The notes below the pieces were generated by a model. It saw only the letters and a program-made list of their open reading frames with translations. It made no database searches and was not told the origin of the DNA. A stretch of DNA of 64,000 nucleotides from Euglena gracilis (Eukaryota; Euglenida; Euglenophyceae; Euglenales), in contig CP154957.1 of NCBI GenBank assembly GCA_039621445.1, positions 34,440,843 to 34,504,842 on the forward strand, given 5' to 3'. Positions 10,185 through 19,571 of this stretch are shown here, piece by piece. A program made the translations under genes and the position numbers. Position 1 is the stretch's first letter. Each line of letters begins with the position of its first letter.

Positions 10185-11153
10185 AGTTAACGGCTGAAAC
10201 GTTTGGCCACCATACCTGAGAATCGTGGCCACAGGGCTTAAAATGAGGGCCACAGAACCTAAAATTCAGGCCAGAGAACCTAAAAATAGTGTCCACTGAA
10301 CCTAAAAATAGTGTCCACCGGACCTAAAAATAGTGGCCACTGGACCTAAATCTGGGACATTCCTGAAATTGTGGGGTTGACGTGCTGCCACACATGAAGA
10401 CGTCCCAAATGAATTCCTGTTGGTGAAAAATGTTATCCGTGTGCAACGAAGCAGACATTGTGGAACAAAGCCCCCCTCAAAAAATTCCTGTTTATCTGTG
10501 CAAGGTGGAAACAATTTCCCAGTATCATCCTGGAAACCAGGAGACAATTGCATCGTACAAGCTTCTTTGAATTCAAAAAAAAGCAGCCATGTTTCACGAG
10601 ACTCCACATTTGGACAGGAAATCCCCCAAGCAACAATTATCAATGCAAAAAGTTATGTCGTGCACTCAAAAAAAAAAAGCTCAGTGAGTAATCTCCCCTG
10701 TCCATTTCCCATCTGCTTTTGACATGAAATCCTTTTTTACAATTTTGCCCAGTTAAAAGAAAAAAAATGCGCACATGTCCACGCAATGTGAAATGCAACT
10801 GGTGCTTGTGCATGAAGAGAACACAGGGCAATGGCACATGACATTGTTTTGTATTGTTCTCAAGATGCTGAGAAAAAGGGAGGCATTAGTGACCAGTAAC
10901 ATTACCAATTGTGATGTTTGGAATTTCATCAAATGCAGGGGGGTGGAGAGGAAACGTCATTTTTTTTGAAAAAAATGACGTTCAGAAAAGGTGGCTAATA
11001 TTTTTAGGTGCAGTGGCTATCTATTGTAGTTTCGTGGCCGTAATTTTGGGGTTAGTGGCCATCATTTTAAGGGAGATGGCAAACATTTTTGCTACAGGTG
11101 GCCATCATTTTGAGGTATGTGGCCGAATGTTTCACGTGTTAGCTGTAATTTAC
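10185..11153. mobile_element. 0.97-kb element with minisatellite TIRs, family HH
   Basis: The left arm (10185-10350) repeats 'cctaaaaatagtggccac' about every 32 bp. The right arm (about 10995-11152) holds the inverse ('gtggccatcattttgagg'), and the outermost parts match as 'gaaacgtttggccacc' against 'ggccgaatgtttc'. Centre 10360-10990 has no recognised gene. Confidence 0.6.
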
Positions 11154-11261
11154 TAAAGCCTATTTTGTCTGGGCCCGCACGCCTGTCTTGAAAATTCATT
11201 CGACCGATGCACCTGGCTTGAGTTTTGGCCGTTTTCGTCATTTTTTCAAGAAAACGTACAC

Positions 11262-11340
11262 CGTCTTGGAAATCATTTTACACTAACGGATCCCTGTCTT
11301 GGAAATCGTTTTACACCAACGGATCCCTGTCTTGGAAGTC
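11262..11340 (+). repeat. Subterminal direct repeats of YR-1, left
   Basis: Three tandem copies of about 37 bp, core 'ttggaaatcgttttacac' plus 'aacggatccctgtc'. The same unit lies at 12705-12745 and twice at 16871-16935, always in the same orientation. Confidence 0.85.
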
Positions 11341-11392
11341 GTTGCTCCTTGATGCTGGTGATATGTCTTCTTTGTCCTCAGTTTTGTTTCTT

Positions 11393-12690
11393 ATGGCAAA
11401 ACGGGGGAACCTTTTGGCGTTGGCCGACCTCAAACCCCCCCCCCCCCCCCCCCCCCCGAGGAATTTGTTGCTGCGATCCGCAGCAACAAATCTAAGGGCG
11501 GTAAGCAGGAGGCAGATGACCCGGTGAACGGCCCCTTGTTTGCTAAGAAAGAAACTAAGAGACTTTCCGGAGCACAAGGCGTCCAACGATCCGGCATCCT
11601 ACATTTTCTGACTTTTGTCGATTTTTGTGAGATAACGGGTTTAAATATGACTCGTTGGACGAATATTTGCGAGGTTGGGCTCGTCGCACCATTTTTCCGG
11701 TGTATTTGTTTGATGATGAGGCTGACGTGGAAAATTGCAAACAACAGCGGGCCACGCAGAACTTCTCACTAAAAGAACTTTCTGCAGACTCCTGGCGAAG
11801 TTATGTGAACGGCATGATGAGGGCGTACAATGCAACGGCCCCGAAAATTGCCTTGGCTGCCTTCGTGGATTGTCAATTTCCGTTGCTGAAGGAATTTGCT
11901 GCCCCGGTGCTCAAACGTGAAAGAGGGGTGCGTGCCATGGGGGGTCGGCACGCCGTGGCGAGGTTTCCGGCTAGGGGGGGGGGTTTGGCGTGGCGAGGGG
12001 GTCCCGGATGGGGGGGGGGGGGGGGGCGCGGGGGTTTGCCAAGAAAATTTTCTTTGGCTGGCCTGACATGGCGTGGCGAGGGGGTCTGAAAAGGGGGGGG
12101 AGGGGGGGTAAAATGGCGTGGCGAGGGGGTCGGTGAGGGGGGGGGGGGAGGGGTGTGCCGACCCCCCCATGGAAGCTGCTCAACGAACGACACCTGGGAT
12201 TTTGACAGAGGAGGAACTTCTCTCCCTCCGAACACGTTTTGACGCAAACAACGTTCTGCAGATGCAGCGGTGGAATTTGCTGATTTTTGGATTCAGGACG
12301 GGTTTGCATATGCCGAGGTTTTGAATCGGCTGACCACAAAATCCCTGTTGTTGAGCCAAGTTGATGGGCAAAAAACTCTGCCGTTTGTCGTGGGCTCTAT
12401 GAAAAACATGCCCGCCGACATGGCCCACGATGCCCACTTGTTCCGCCAAATTATTGCCCCCTCCCCAGACCCCTCCGTTTACGTCATTGCGGCGTTTGAA
12501 AGGCGGTGCGAGCTTTTGCGGGGAACCGCCAGTTCCGCCTCAGGCGAGAACGATTTTTTGTTCCGCGCTGTGACTCTGTTTTCAAAGGCGCTTGGCAGCG
12601 GGCCAATTGGCGACGGGACTTTTTGGGGAGTGGCCGACTGGGTCTCCAAATGTTTGCAACGCAAGGTCAACGCAAGGACCTTTTTTGTTT
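11393..12690 (+). pseudogene. Tyrosine-recombinase-like protein, YR-1, disrupted
   Basis: Starts MAKRGNLLALADL, then a proline tract coded by a long C run. A frameshift in or after that run leads into NGPLFAKKETKRL, and a second near 11640 into LDEYLRGWARR...SWRSYVNGM. This aligns by eye with the N-terminal core-binding part of the other YR proteins here. A W MITE interrupts the gene at 11940-12168; with it and its ATG duplication taken out the frame runs on into ILTEEELLSLRTRF and RWNLLIFGFRTGLH. This is the Arg-I box region, but with His where Arg is expected. After a further slip near 12310 comes EVLNRLTTKSLLLSQVDG and VVGSMKNMPAD. No convincing HxxR or tyrosine was found. A TCCTCAG acceptor-like site lies 15 bp before the ATG. 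Confidence 0.55.
11940..12168. mobile_element. MITE family W copy 1, inserted in YR-1 gene
   Basis: Ends GGGGGTCGGCAC and GTGCCGACCCCC, flanked by direct ATG (11937-11939 and 12169-12171). The interior is four G-run modules each with 'ggcgtggcgagggggtc'. The second copy, at 49634-49871 in opposite orientation, is flanked by ACT on both sides, so the family makes 3-bp duplications. Confidence 0.8.
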
Positions 12691-12745
12691 GTGAAAGCGA
12701 TCGCCTGTCTTGGAAATCGTTTTACACTAACGGATCCCTGTCTTG

Positions 12746-13698
12746 AGTGCCAAACGGTAGACTGGGGGGGGGTAGTGGGTAGTCGGCCGACTACCCACTC
12801 TAATGTACTAACGGGTCAAAACCGCCGACTTTTAAGCCCCCCCCCTGGGAAAATTTTTTTGTCTAAATCACCTCAACACCAGTCAAAACCCACCCAAATG
12901 GCTCCAGAACCCCCCAATCGGGGGTGAATATGCAAAAAATTGGGGGAAAATGTCCATTTTGGGCCACTTTTGACAAAAGAACACCTCTCCCCATTGGATT
13001 TTGAATATAAATCAAAATTTGCACAAAAAAAGGACTTAGCCCTCCAAGTCTATTGCCAACATAGAAGGGATTTTGTTATTTGAGGGGGGGGTTGCGGGGG
13101 GGGGGGGTGTGGGGGGGGCGGAGCCCCCCCCCCCGCCTATGCCAAAATGAGCCACAAAAACGACTTAGCCCCCGAGTATGTTGCCAACACAGAAGGGATT
13201 TTGTTATTTGAGGCTCGGATTGGGGTGGAGGGGGGAGTTTTCTGCCTCTCGTGATGCAGAATGCTTGCATTTCTAAAGGATTTTCATATAATCCCTGTTT
13301 CATCATTGGTTTTTTACCCCTCCGGACCCCCATCAAGGGCCCACTGACCCCCCCACTGACCAAAGATTTCCATCTGGGGGTGTATATTTAGGTGTAAGAC
13401 ACTTATTTGGACCCATCCGGACCATTTCCGGGTGATTTGGGCCCGCCACAGACCATTTTTATGACCGCCGACTAGCCACCGACTAGTTTACATTGGATTT
13501 TCTTCATGGGGGGGGGCTTAAAAGTCGGCGGTTTGGACCCGTTAGTACATTAGAGTGGGTGGTCGGCCGACTAATCCGCCGACTACCCACTACCCCCCCC
13601 CCTGTCTCGCCGACTAGCTACCGACCAGGCCTCGTCGGCCGACCAATTGGGTAGTCGGCCGACTACCCACTACCCCCCCCCAGTCTACCGCCTTGCGC
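12746..13698. mobile_element. Family L Mutator-like element, copy 1
   Basis: Flanked by a 10-bp duplication CCCTGTCTTG (12736-12745 and 13699-13708). Left end AGTGCCAAACGGTAGACTGG, right end the inverse of GCGCAAGGCGGTAGACTGG. Next inside come G runs and AGTCGGCCGACTA palindromes, then a subterminal block with 'ccccccaatcgggggtgaat', then a GC-rich tandem 'gggggcggagcccccccccc'. No transposase. Long TIRs plus a 9-11 bp duplication are the Mutator (MULE) pattern. Confidence 0.7.
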
Positions 13699-13972
13699 CC
13701 CTGTCTTGGGGAGGTGTTCATGTAACCGCGATGTAATCGCGATATGACCGCGATGCAACCGCGACCTGAACAAGGCGTGGCACGAAGTCTCAAAGCGGCT
13801 CCCATATTGGGCACCTCACTCTGGTGACACACCGAGTGCGGCACAGAAAGAGTCCAAACTGCGGGTCAACCGCTGACAGAGGAACTGCGGGCCCTCGTGG
13901 TCTGAGTCCCACTCATCAACAACTGCCCCCTCGTGTTGCATACTGGACAGTGGGCGTGGGCGGGCACAGGGG
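13699..13972. other. YR-1 remnant between two L insertions
   Basis: Carries diverged 'ccgcgatgtaatcgcgatat' repeats, also present just inside the right end of YR-1 (16834-16862), then about 200 bp without a clean frame. By position it belongs to YR-1 and may hold decayed C-terminal recombinase sequence, but I found no catalytic motif. Confidence 0.35.
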
Positions 13973-15092
13973 GGCTCTAGGCGGTAGACTGGGGGGGGGG
14001 GTAGTGGGTGGTCGGCCGACCACCCAACTGGTCGGCAGCTAGTTGGCGAGACGGGGGGGGGGGTAGTGGGGGGGCGGCGGATTAGTCGGCCGACCACCCA
14101 CTCTAATGTAGTTACGGGCCAGTCTCGCCGACTTTTAAGCCCCCCCCATGAAGAAAATTGTATGCAAACTAGTCGGTGGCTAGTCGGTGGTCATAAAAAT
14201 GGTCTGTGGCGGGCCCAAATCACCCGGAAATGGTCCGGATGGGTCCAAATAAGTGCCTTACACCAACATAAACACCCTCAGATGGAAATATTTGGTCGGT
14301 GGGGGTCGGTGGGCCCTTGATGGGGGTCCGGAGGGATAAAAAACCAATGATGAAACAGAGATTACATGAAAATCCTTTAGAAATGCAAGCATTCTGCATC
14401 ACGACAGGCTGAAAACTCCCCCCTCCACCCCCATCCGAGCCTCAGATAACAAAATCCCTTCTGTATTGGCAACATACTCGGGGGCTAAGTCGCTTTGTGG
14501 CTCACTTTGGCATAGGCGGGGGGGGGGCTCCGCCCCCCGCACCCCCCCCCTCAAATAACTAAATCCCTTCTATGTTGGCAAATAGTCTTGGAGGCTAAAT
14601 CCTTTTGTTGCAAATTTGACTTATATTGACTTATATACCATGGCCCCCCCATCTTGTACCCCCCCCCCATATGTACCCTCCGCCCCCAGAAAATGGTCCC
14701 AGGGGGGTACAATATGGGGGGGGCAGTGTTACAACGGGGAGAGGTGTTCTTTTGCCAAAAGTGGCCCAAAATGGACATTTTGCCCCCAATTTTTTGCATA
14801 TTCACCCCCGATTGGGGGGTTCTGGAGCCATTTGGGTGGGTTTTGACTGGTGTTGAGGTGATTTGGACAAAATTTTTTTCTCGGGGGGGGGCTTAAAAGT
14901 CGGCGAGACTGGCCCGTAACTACATTAGAGTGGGTGGTCGGCCCACCAATCTGCCGCCCCCCCCCTCCCCCCCCCCCCCCCGTCTTGCCGACTAGCTGCC
15001 GACCAGGCCTAGTCGGCCGACCAGTTGGGTGGTCGGCCGACTAGTCGGCCGACCACCCACTACCCCCCCCCCCCAGTCTACCGTCTGGCACT
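13973..15092. mobile_element. Family L Mutator-like element, copy 2 (inverted)
   Basis: Flanked by the 10-bp duplication GGCACAGGGG (13963-13972 and 15093-15102). Left end GGCTCTAGGCGGTAGACTGG, right end the inverse of AGTGCCAGACGGTAGACTGG, so its end types are swapped relative to copy 1. The interior adds a 'ccatttccgggtgattt'-type block and a G-run repeat at about 14636-14735 ('ggggggtacaatatgggg'). Confidence 0.7.
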
Positions 15093-15190
15093 GGCACAGG
15101 GGCAGTTGTTGATGAGAAATTCGACTGAGGGAAATGTGATAGGGTACAAAAGGCTCATAACGCAAGCGGCGGTGGATGTGGAAACTCTAT
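15093..15190 (+). other. YR-1 remnant, short open stretch
   Basis: Open on the plus strand (GQLLMRNSTEGN, then VIGYKRLITQAAVDVETLC) up to the left end of the F element. By position it is YR-1 sequence. No motif recognised. Confidence 0.3.
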
Positions 15191-16198
15191 GTCAAGAAAG
15201 ACCCCCCCTACACAGTCTTTGTCCTGAGACGGGTGGAGGGGTACACAGTCTTTGTCCTTCGGACAAAGACTGTGTACCCCTCCACCTGTGTAGGGGGGTT
15301 CTTTATATAAGTCGGTGTACTACCCTACACCCAGTCTTGGACAAAGACTGTGTACCCCTAATGAGGAACATTGCCTCTGTGTTACCGCACGCTTTCCCCC
15401 ACAGCATCATGTTGCCCGCGCAACTCGTGAACGTCGCCGAGGAGGGCTTGGGACCCCTTCCCAACCCCACAGATTTTCTAGCAAGCTTGAAGGAAGCTGT
15501 GGAATCCCCAATTGCACATGGTTCTGCGGACACGTTGCTTTTTGGTGACCATTTTTCTCAAACTGTGCCCCAGCCTGAAAGTAGCGCCAGAAACCAAAAA
15601 GTTGCATATACGGCCCTGATCAATTTTCAGAAAATTAGTGAGGTGAAGGGCTTCAAAATTGACGATTTGGACGAGTACCTCTGCGCCTTTGCGAAGCATG
15701 TGCTTACAGTCCACGCTCTGTTTGACACAGACACAGAGAAAATTTCCTACGCCGCGCACCGAAAACTTTTGTGTGAACAGGCAGGGGTGCCCATACTGGA
15801 ATGGGCTCCGCAGACATTAACAACTTATGTGAATGCATTGGCTGTGCTGTACAAACAAACAAAACCACCCCATCCCATCGTCCCCAAAGCAAGGAGCCAA
15901 TTCCCAATTTTTGTTCGTTTTTTGGATGCGGCTGCCTCTCGGCAGAAGAAAAGAAAGGCAAGAGAGCCAGAGATGAAAATATTGGACGATGCGGACATGT
16001 TATCGTTACATGCACAGACCAAGTGGGATTCTTGGTATGAGGCGCAGCGATACAATTTGTTGGTGCTGTCCTTGGGGAGGGGGGGTACACATGTCTCAGG
16101 ACAAAGACTGTGTACCCCCTACACAGTCCCCCCTAAGTCCATCGTAGGGGTACACAGTCTTTGTCCAAGACTGGGTGTAGGGGTACACCGACTTAAAA
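15190..16198 (+). mobile_element. YR element family F with hairpin ends
   Basis: Left end: a 55-bp perfect hairpin (15233-15287), arm 'tacacagtctttgtcc', loop TTCGG. An inner inverted pair, 15309-15360 and about 16146-16197 ('aagtcggtgtac' / 'gtacaccgactt'), brackets the gene. The right end also has 'caggacaaagactgtgtacc' at about 16099. No clear target duplication. It lies inside YR-1. Confidence 0.6.
15409..16077 (+). CDS. Tyrosine-recombinase-like protein, family F, truncated
   Basis: About 223 codons from MLPAQLVNVAEEGLG. The first ~140 residues contain FGDHF, then LDEYLCAFAKHVL and TLTTYVNALAVLY, collinear with the other YR proteins. Then come QFPIFVRFLDAAASRQKKRK (basic linker) and ILDDADMLSLHAQTK...YNLLVLSLGRG. 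The last piece is where the first catalytic arginine box should begin, but the frame runs into the terminal repeat, so Arg, HxxR and Tyr are all missing. CCCCCACAG lies just before the ATG, as in the family A and E genes. The frame stays open upstream and downstream, but that part is terminal-repeat sequence. Expected role of an intact relative: DNA cutting and joining in transposition; this copy should be inactive. Confidence 0.6.
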
Positions 16199-16260
16199 AA
16201 CCGAACAACACCCTTACGCGATGCGCGAGCCTTTCATGGCCACCCGCTTCTTTGCCATTC

Positions 16261-16527
16261 CTAGCATGCCTCATGATTGCAAAAGGATATGCCAATGCAG
16301 ATGCATGCTCCCCGCGCCCTCGATAATAGGAATGCATTTTGTTGTACAATTTTGTCCTTCCTGGCATAGTCCTCCTGTGCGATTTCCAAAATGGCGCAAC
16401 GATGTGAGGCCTTTGGCAGAATTTGACTCTCTATCGTACCTGAGTCAAAAAACACAACATGCCCAAACACAATAAGGATCGAAATGCACGCCATTCTCGG
16501 AGCTTCATTGCACAATGTGATCGACAT
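16261..16527 (-). CDS. Unrecognised ORF in right part of YR-1
   Basis: 88 codons from MSITLCNEAPRMACISIL, with HRCAILEIAQEDYARKDKIV in the middle. Composition and codon choice look more like coding than the surrounding repeats, but I recognise no domain. It may be an exon of the element or of the host. Confidence 0.3.
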   Translation of the reverse strand: MSITLCNEAPRMACISILIVFGHVVFFDSGTIESQILPKASHRCAILEIAQEDYARKDKIVQQNAFLLSRARGACICIGISFCNHEAC

Positions 16528-16550
16528 TTTGACATGGGCCAGTGATGATT

Positions 16551-16802
16551 CTAATCAAGCTTTCCGCCGTCCGGGCGTAGTCCACAAATGACCTCCTGGA
16601 GAGGGAAACAATGAAATGTCAAGACATTTGACGTGCGAGAACCTGATGGAGTCACTCCCAACGGGTGCGCTCTCAGCATGTCAAGTGCTTCTGATTTCTT
16701 CTTGGCATCAGTGGGAAACACCTTCACCACACTCTCCCACCCCTCTTTCTCCTTCTGTCTCTTTGCTTTTTCCCCAGCACGTGATGCATCGACAGCTGCC
16801 AT
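16551..16802 (-). CDS. Unrecognised small ORF in right part of YR-1
   Basis: 83 codons from MAAVDASRAGEKAKRQKEKE with a Lys/Glu-rich start, then GWESVVKVFPTDAKKKSEAL. An acceptor-like TTTTCAG precedes the ATG by about 12 bp, as in the YR genes. Opposite in strand to the YR gene. No family recognised. Confidence 0.35.
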   Translation of the reverse strand: MAAVDASRAGEKAKRQKEKEGWESVVKVFPTDAKKKSEALDMLRAHPLGVTPSGSRTSNVLTFHCFPLQEVICGLRPDGGKLD

Positions 16803-17002
16803 GGGTAAAATAAAGCTGAAAAACGATGATCCCCATGTAACCGCGATGTAACCGCGATCCGCGGTCTGAACACCTCCTGGAAATCGTTTTACACTAACGA
16901 TCGCCTGTCTTGGAAATCGTTTTACACTGACGGATTCAGCCTGAAATCCGTTACTGTCTGTACAAATTCAAGACAGGCGTTGGGCCCAGGAAATAGGTTT
17001 TA

Positions 17003-17165
17003 AGCCCCCCCCCATGAAGAAAATCCTATGAAACTAGTCGGTGGCTAGTCGGTGGTCATTAAAATGGTCTGCGGCGGGCCAAAATCACCCGGAAATGGTC
17101 CAAATGCCTTACACCAACATAAACACCCTCAGATGGAAATCTTTGGTGGTGGGGGTCGGTGGGCC
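17003..17165. mobile_element. Family L internal fragment
   Basis: 'aagaaaatcctatgaaacta', 'gtcggtggctagtcggtgg' and 'acaccaacataaacaccctc' match the inside of L copy 2 (14150-14325). It is cut off by the B element at 17168. Confidence 0.55.
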
Positions 17166-17441
17166 CTTAAACCGGCGTTTGAGACGCCGGGTTCAGGACA
17201 GAACCGGCGTCCCCCCCCACGGGTTTTACGGACGCCGGTTCTGTCCTAAAACCCGGCGTTAGGAACGCCGGTTTTGTCCAAAACCCGGCGTCCGGTTTTC
17301 ATTCCTAAAAATGTCACCAAAAGTGCCCAAAAGTGGCCCTAAGTTGCTGGTATGACTGTTTCAACCATCTAGCACAATGAATTTTGTCATTTGGGGACAA
17401 GTGGGGTGGGTATCCAAATTGGTGAAAATTGGCCCAGATTT

Positions 17442-17520
17442 GGAAATAGAGTACCGTGCGGCGTGGAAAGATCTGATGAGCACCGCTGGTCATCTGTTGA
17501 AAAGAGCTTTCGATCGAGGG
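17442..17520 (+). repeat. Shared CORE motif (in B copy 1)
   Basis: 'gaaatagagtaccgtgcggc' then 'ctgttgaaaagagctttcga'. The same two blocks occur in families B and H and at other sites (see findings). Confidence 0.6.
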
Positions 17521-17695
17521 GTACCAACACCCCCCGCCCTATTTGGCCGCCCTCAGGGCGGCCCGGACCCCCCTTCTGGCCAATTAGGGGGGGGGGACAA
17601 TTAGGGGGGGTTACCAGGTTTTGAATAGTGCTGAGCTCTTGATAAGCGCCCACTCCATGGAGCTCTTTTGACTGAAATGCAAGGGTTTTGTGCCC

Positions 17696-18475
17696 GAAAC
17701 GGGGCGCCGGGGGGTCGAAAAACGCTCGTTTTCGGCTCAAAAACAGTTTTTCTGGGAGGCCAAAAAACATCGTTTCGGGCAAAAAAAAATTTTCGATTTT
17801 TTTCGACTTTTTTGACCCGGTTTTGACCCAAAGTCAATGGGTCGGCGGCCCAAAACGGGGCGCTGGCGGGTCGAAAAACGCTCGTTTTCGGCTCAAAAAC
17901 AGTTTTTTCTGGGTCCGGGAGGCCAAAAAACATCGTTTTGGGCAAAAATAATTGTTTGAAAATTTTCGACTTTTTTGACCCGGTTTTGACCCAAAATCAA
18001 TGGGTCGGCGGCCCAAAACGGGGCGCCGGCGGTCGAAAAACGCTCCTTTTCAGCTCAAAAACAGGTTTTCTGGGTCCGGGAGGCCAAAAAACATCGTTTC
18101 GGGCAAAAAAAATTTTTTTCGATTTTTTTCGACTTTTTGGACCCGGTTTTGACCCAAAGTCAATGGGTCGGCGGCCCAAAACGGGGCGCCGGCGGGTCGA
18201 AAAACGCTCGTTTTCGGCTCAAAACAGTTTTTTGGGTCCGGGAGGCCAAAAAACATCGTTTCGGGCAAAAAATATTTTTCCAATTTTTTTCGACTTTTTT
18301 GACCCGGATTTGACCCAAAGTCAATGGGTCGGCGGCCCAAAACGGGGCGCCGGCGGGTCGAAAAACGCTCGTTTTCGGCTCAAAAACAGTTTTTCCGGGT
18401 CCGGAGGCCAAAAAAACATTGTTTCGGGCAAAAAAAAATTTTCCATTTTTTTCGACTTCTTTGGCCGAAAACGGC
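17696..18475 (+). repeat. 163-bp tandem array, about 5 copies (family K)
   Basis: Unit: 'aacggggcgccggcgggtcg', 'cgctcgttttcggctc', a run-rich 'ccaaaaaacatcgtttcggg', then 'gacccggttttgaccc'. Starts near 17697, 17850, 18014, 18177 and 18340. It is open in several frames on both strands with no stops in the repeat, which is a repeat artefact rather than a gene. Confidence 0.85.
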
Positions 18476-18539
18476 CAAAAAGTCGAACAGAGGGAAAAGC
18501 GTACAAAATGGCCTGAAATGGCCCAAATTGGCCAAAAAA

Positions 18540-19070
18540 CGCCCGTATCTCGGGCTGGGCGGGGAGTTATGGGGAAACCAAAATCCCAGTAGATAGAGCG
18601 TTCCAAGGGCTTCAATTTAGGTCTCGGACATTTCCTTTGATTTTGCATCATTTTTGAGAAATTTGGAAAACATCGATTTTTTGACCCCTACCCCCCGAAA
18701 ACGGCTCGAACAGAGGGAAAAGTGTACAAAACGGCCATCTGCGCCGAAAACGGCCGTATCTCGGGCTAGGCGGCGAGTTGCGGGGAAATCAAAATACTGG
18801 TAGATGGGGCGTTCCAAGGGCTTCAAATTAGGTCTCCGGACATTTCCTTTGATTTGGCTTCATTTTGGACATATTTTGAAAATTGACATTTTTTGGCCGA
18901 AATGGCAGAGTCCAAAGGGGGGGGGGGCTTATCCAGGGGGGGCTGGCCGATCCTACCCAGTTTGGACCCCTTCGCGCGTGAATAACTCGGGCCTGGCAGG
19001 GAGTTGGGGGTCAAACCCAGGTGATTCGGAAACTAGAAATACAGTTTCTTGTGAATAAAAAAAAAATTCC
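18540..19070. repeat. Three dispersed ~200-bp units in a row
   Basis: Each holds 'ctcgggct.ggcggggagtt', and two hold 'gcgttccaagggcttcaa' and 'acatttcctttgattt'. Related to the first 300 bases of the window. Confidence 0.5.
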
Positions 19071-19084
19071 GGGAACCGGGCCGG

Positions 19085-19460
19085 GATCATGGTGATAATC
19101 CGTCGGTTCTCCTGGTGGCCCCGACCCGGGGGGGGGGGGTCGAGGGGGGGGTTTCGCCGGTGGTAAGCTTCGGTGGCCCCGGCCGACGGGGGGTTTTTTT
19201 GGCTCGGCCAATGAAATTCCTTTGGTACCCCCATATTGTCCCCCCCCCATATTGTCCGGTCGGGCCTCCCGGGGGGAGGTCGGTGGGACAATATGGGGGG
19301 GGGGGTGGTAATTGGCCACCTGGACCCCGTCCTTCATAGTCGCGAACCCCCGTAAACACCCGAATAAAGGCATTTTCCCTTGAAATGAGTAACCCCCCCC
19401 CCCTAATTGGCCACCTGGGCTCGGACCAATTAGGGGGGGGGGACAAATAGGGGGGGGGGT
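19085..19460. mobile_element. CAATATGGGG MITE (family Q) and neighbouring C-run repeat
   Basis: 'ttggctcggccaatgaaatt' and 'cccatattgtcccccccc' match the Q element at 23762-23939 in the opposite orientation. 19319-19460 adds 'cctaattggccacctgg' arms. Confidence 0.5.
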
Positions 19461-19571
19461 CACATTAACTTGGTACCCTAACGTTGCACGCAGCCCGAGA
19501 TACGCTCGCGATCGTCGGATCGGCCAGAATCTGAGTCGAAATTTGTGCTAATTTTCAGTGATTTTTGGTTT

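Larger units (their letters stand above)
11159..16997 (+). mobile_element. Composite tyrosine-recombinase element (YR-1), 5.8 kb
   Basis: Left terminus (11159-11191: 'gtctgggcccgcacgcctgt' and flanks) and right terminus (16967-16997) are inverted over about 30 bp. Inside both ends lie direct repeats of 'ttggaaatcgttttacac'. The element carries its own YR gene (11393-12690) and has collected a W MITE (11940-12168), two L elements in opposite orientation (12746-13698 and 13973-15092) and a second YR element (15190-16198). Its own sequence is therefore 11159-12745, 13699-13972, 15093-15190 and 16199-16997. The pairing of the distant ends is my inference. Confidence 0.5.
17522..19461. mobile_element. 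Composite G-run insertion flanked by TA
   Basis: Starts 'ccaacaccccccgccctatt' and ends 'aatagggggggggtcacat', roughly inverted, between two TA. It contains the 163-bp tandem array (17696-18475), dispersed units (18540-19070) and an 'ttgtccccccccatattgtc' MITE (about 19085-19315). Whether it entered as one element or piecemeal is not resolved. Confidence 0.5.
17168..19562 (+). mobile_element. Family B copy 1, split by a 1.94-kb insertion
   Basis: The left B end (accggcgtttgagacgccgg and following inverted repeats) and first core run to 17521. B sequence resumes at 19462 ('taacttggtaccctaacg') and continues to about 19562, where copy 2 begins. The inserted block 17522-19461 is flanked by TA. 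Uninterrupted B copies at about 19918 and 26738 read straight through 'gaggggtaacttgg'. Confidence 0.7.

Noticed and set aside
15025-16326. 433-residue protein as one gene
   Set aside because: The first ~128 and last ~80 codons translate L and F terminal repeats; only 15409-16077 aligns with other YR proteins.
17938-18516. 192-codon plus-strand frame, possible repeat protein
   Set aside because: It lies in the 163-bp tandem array, which is open in many frames on both strands; no start or composition argues for a gene.
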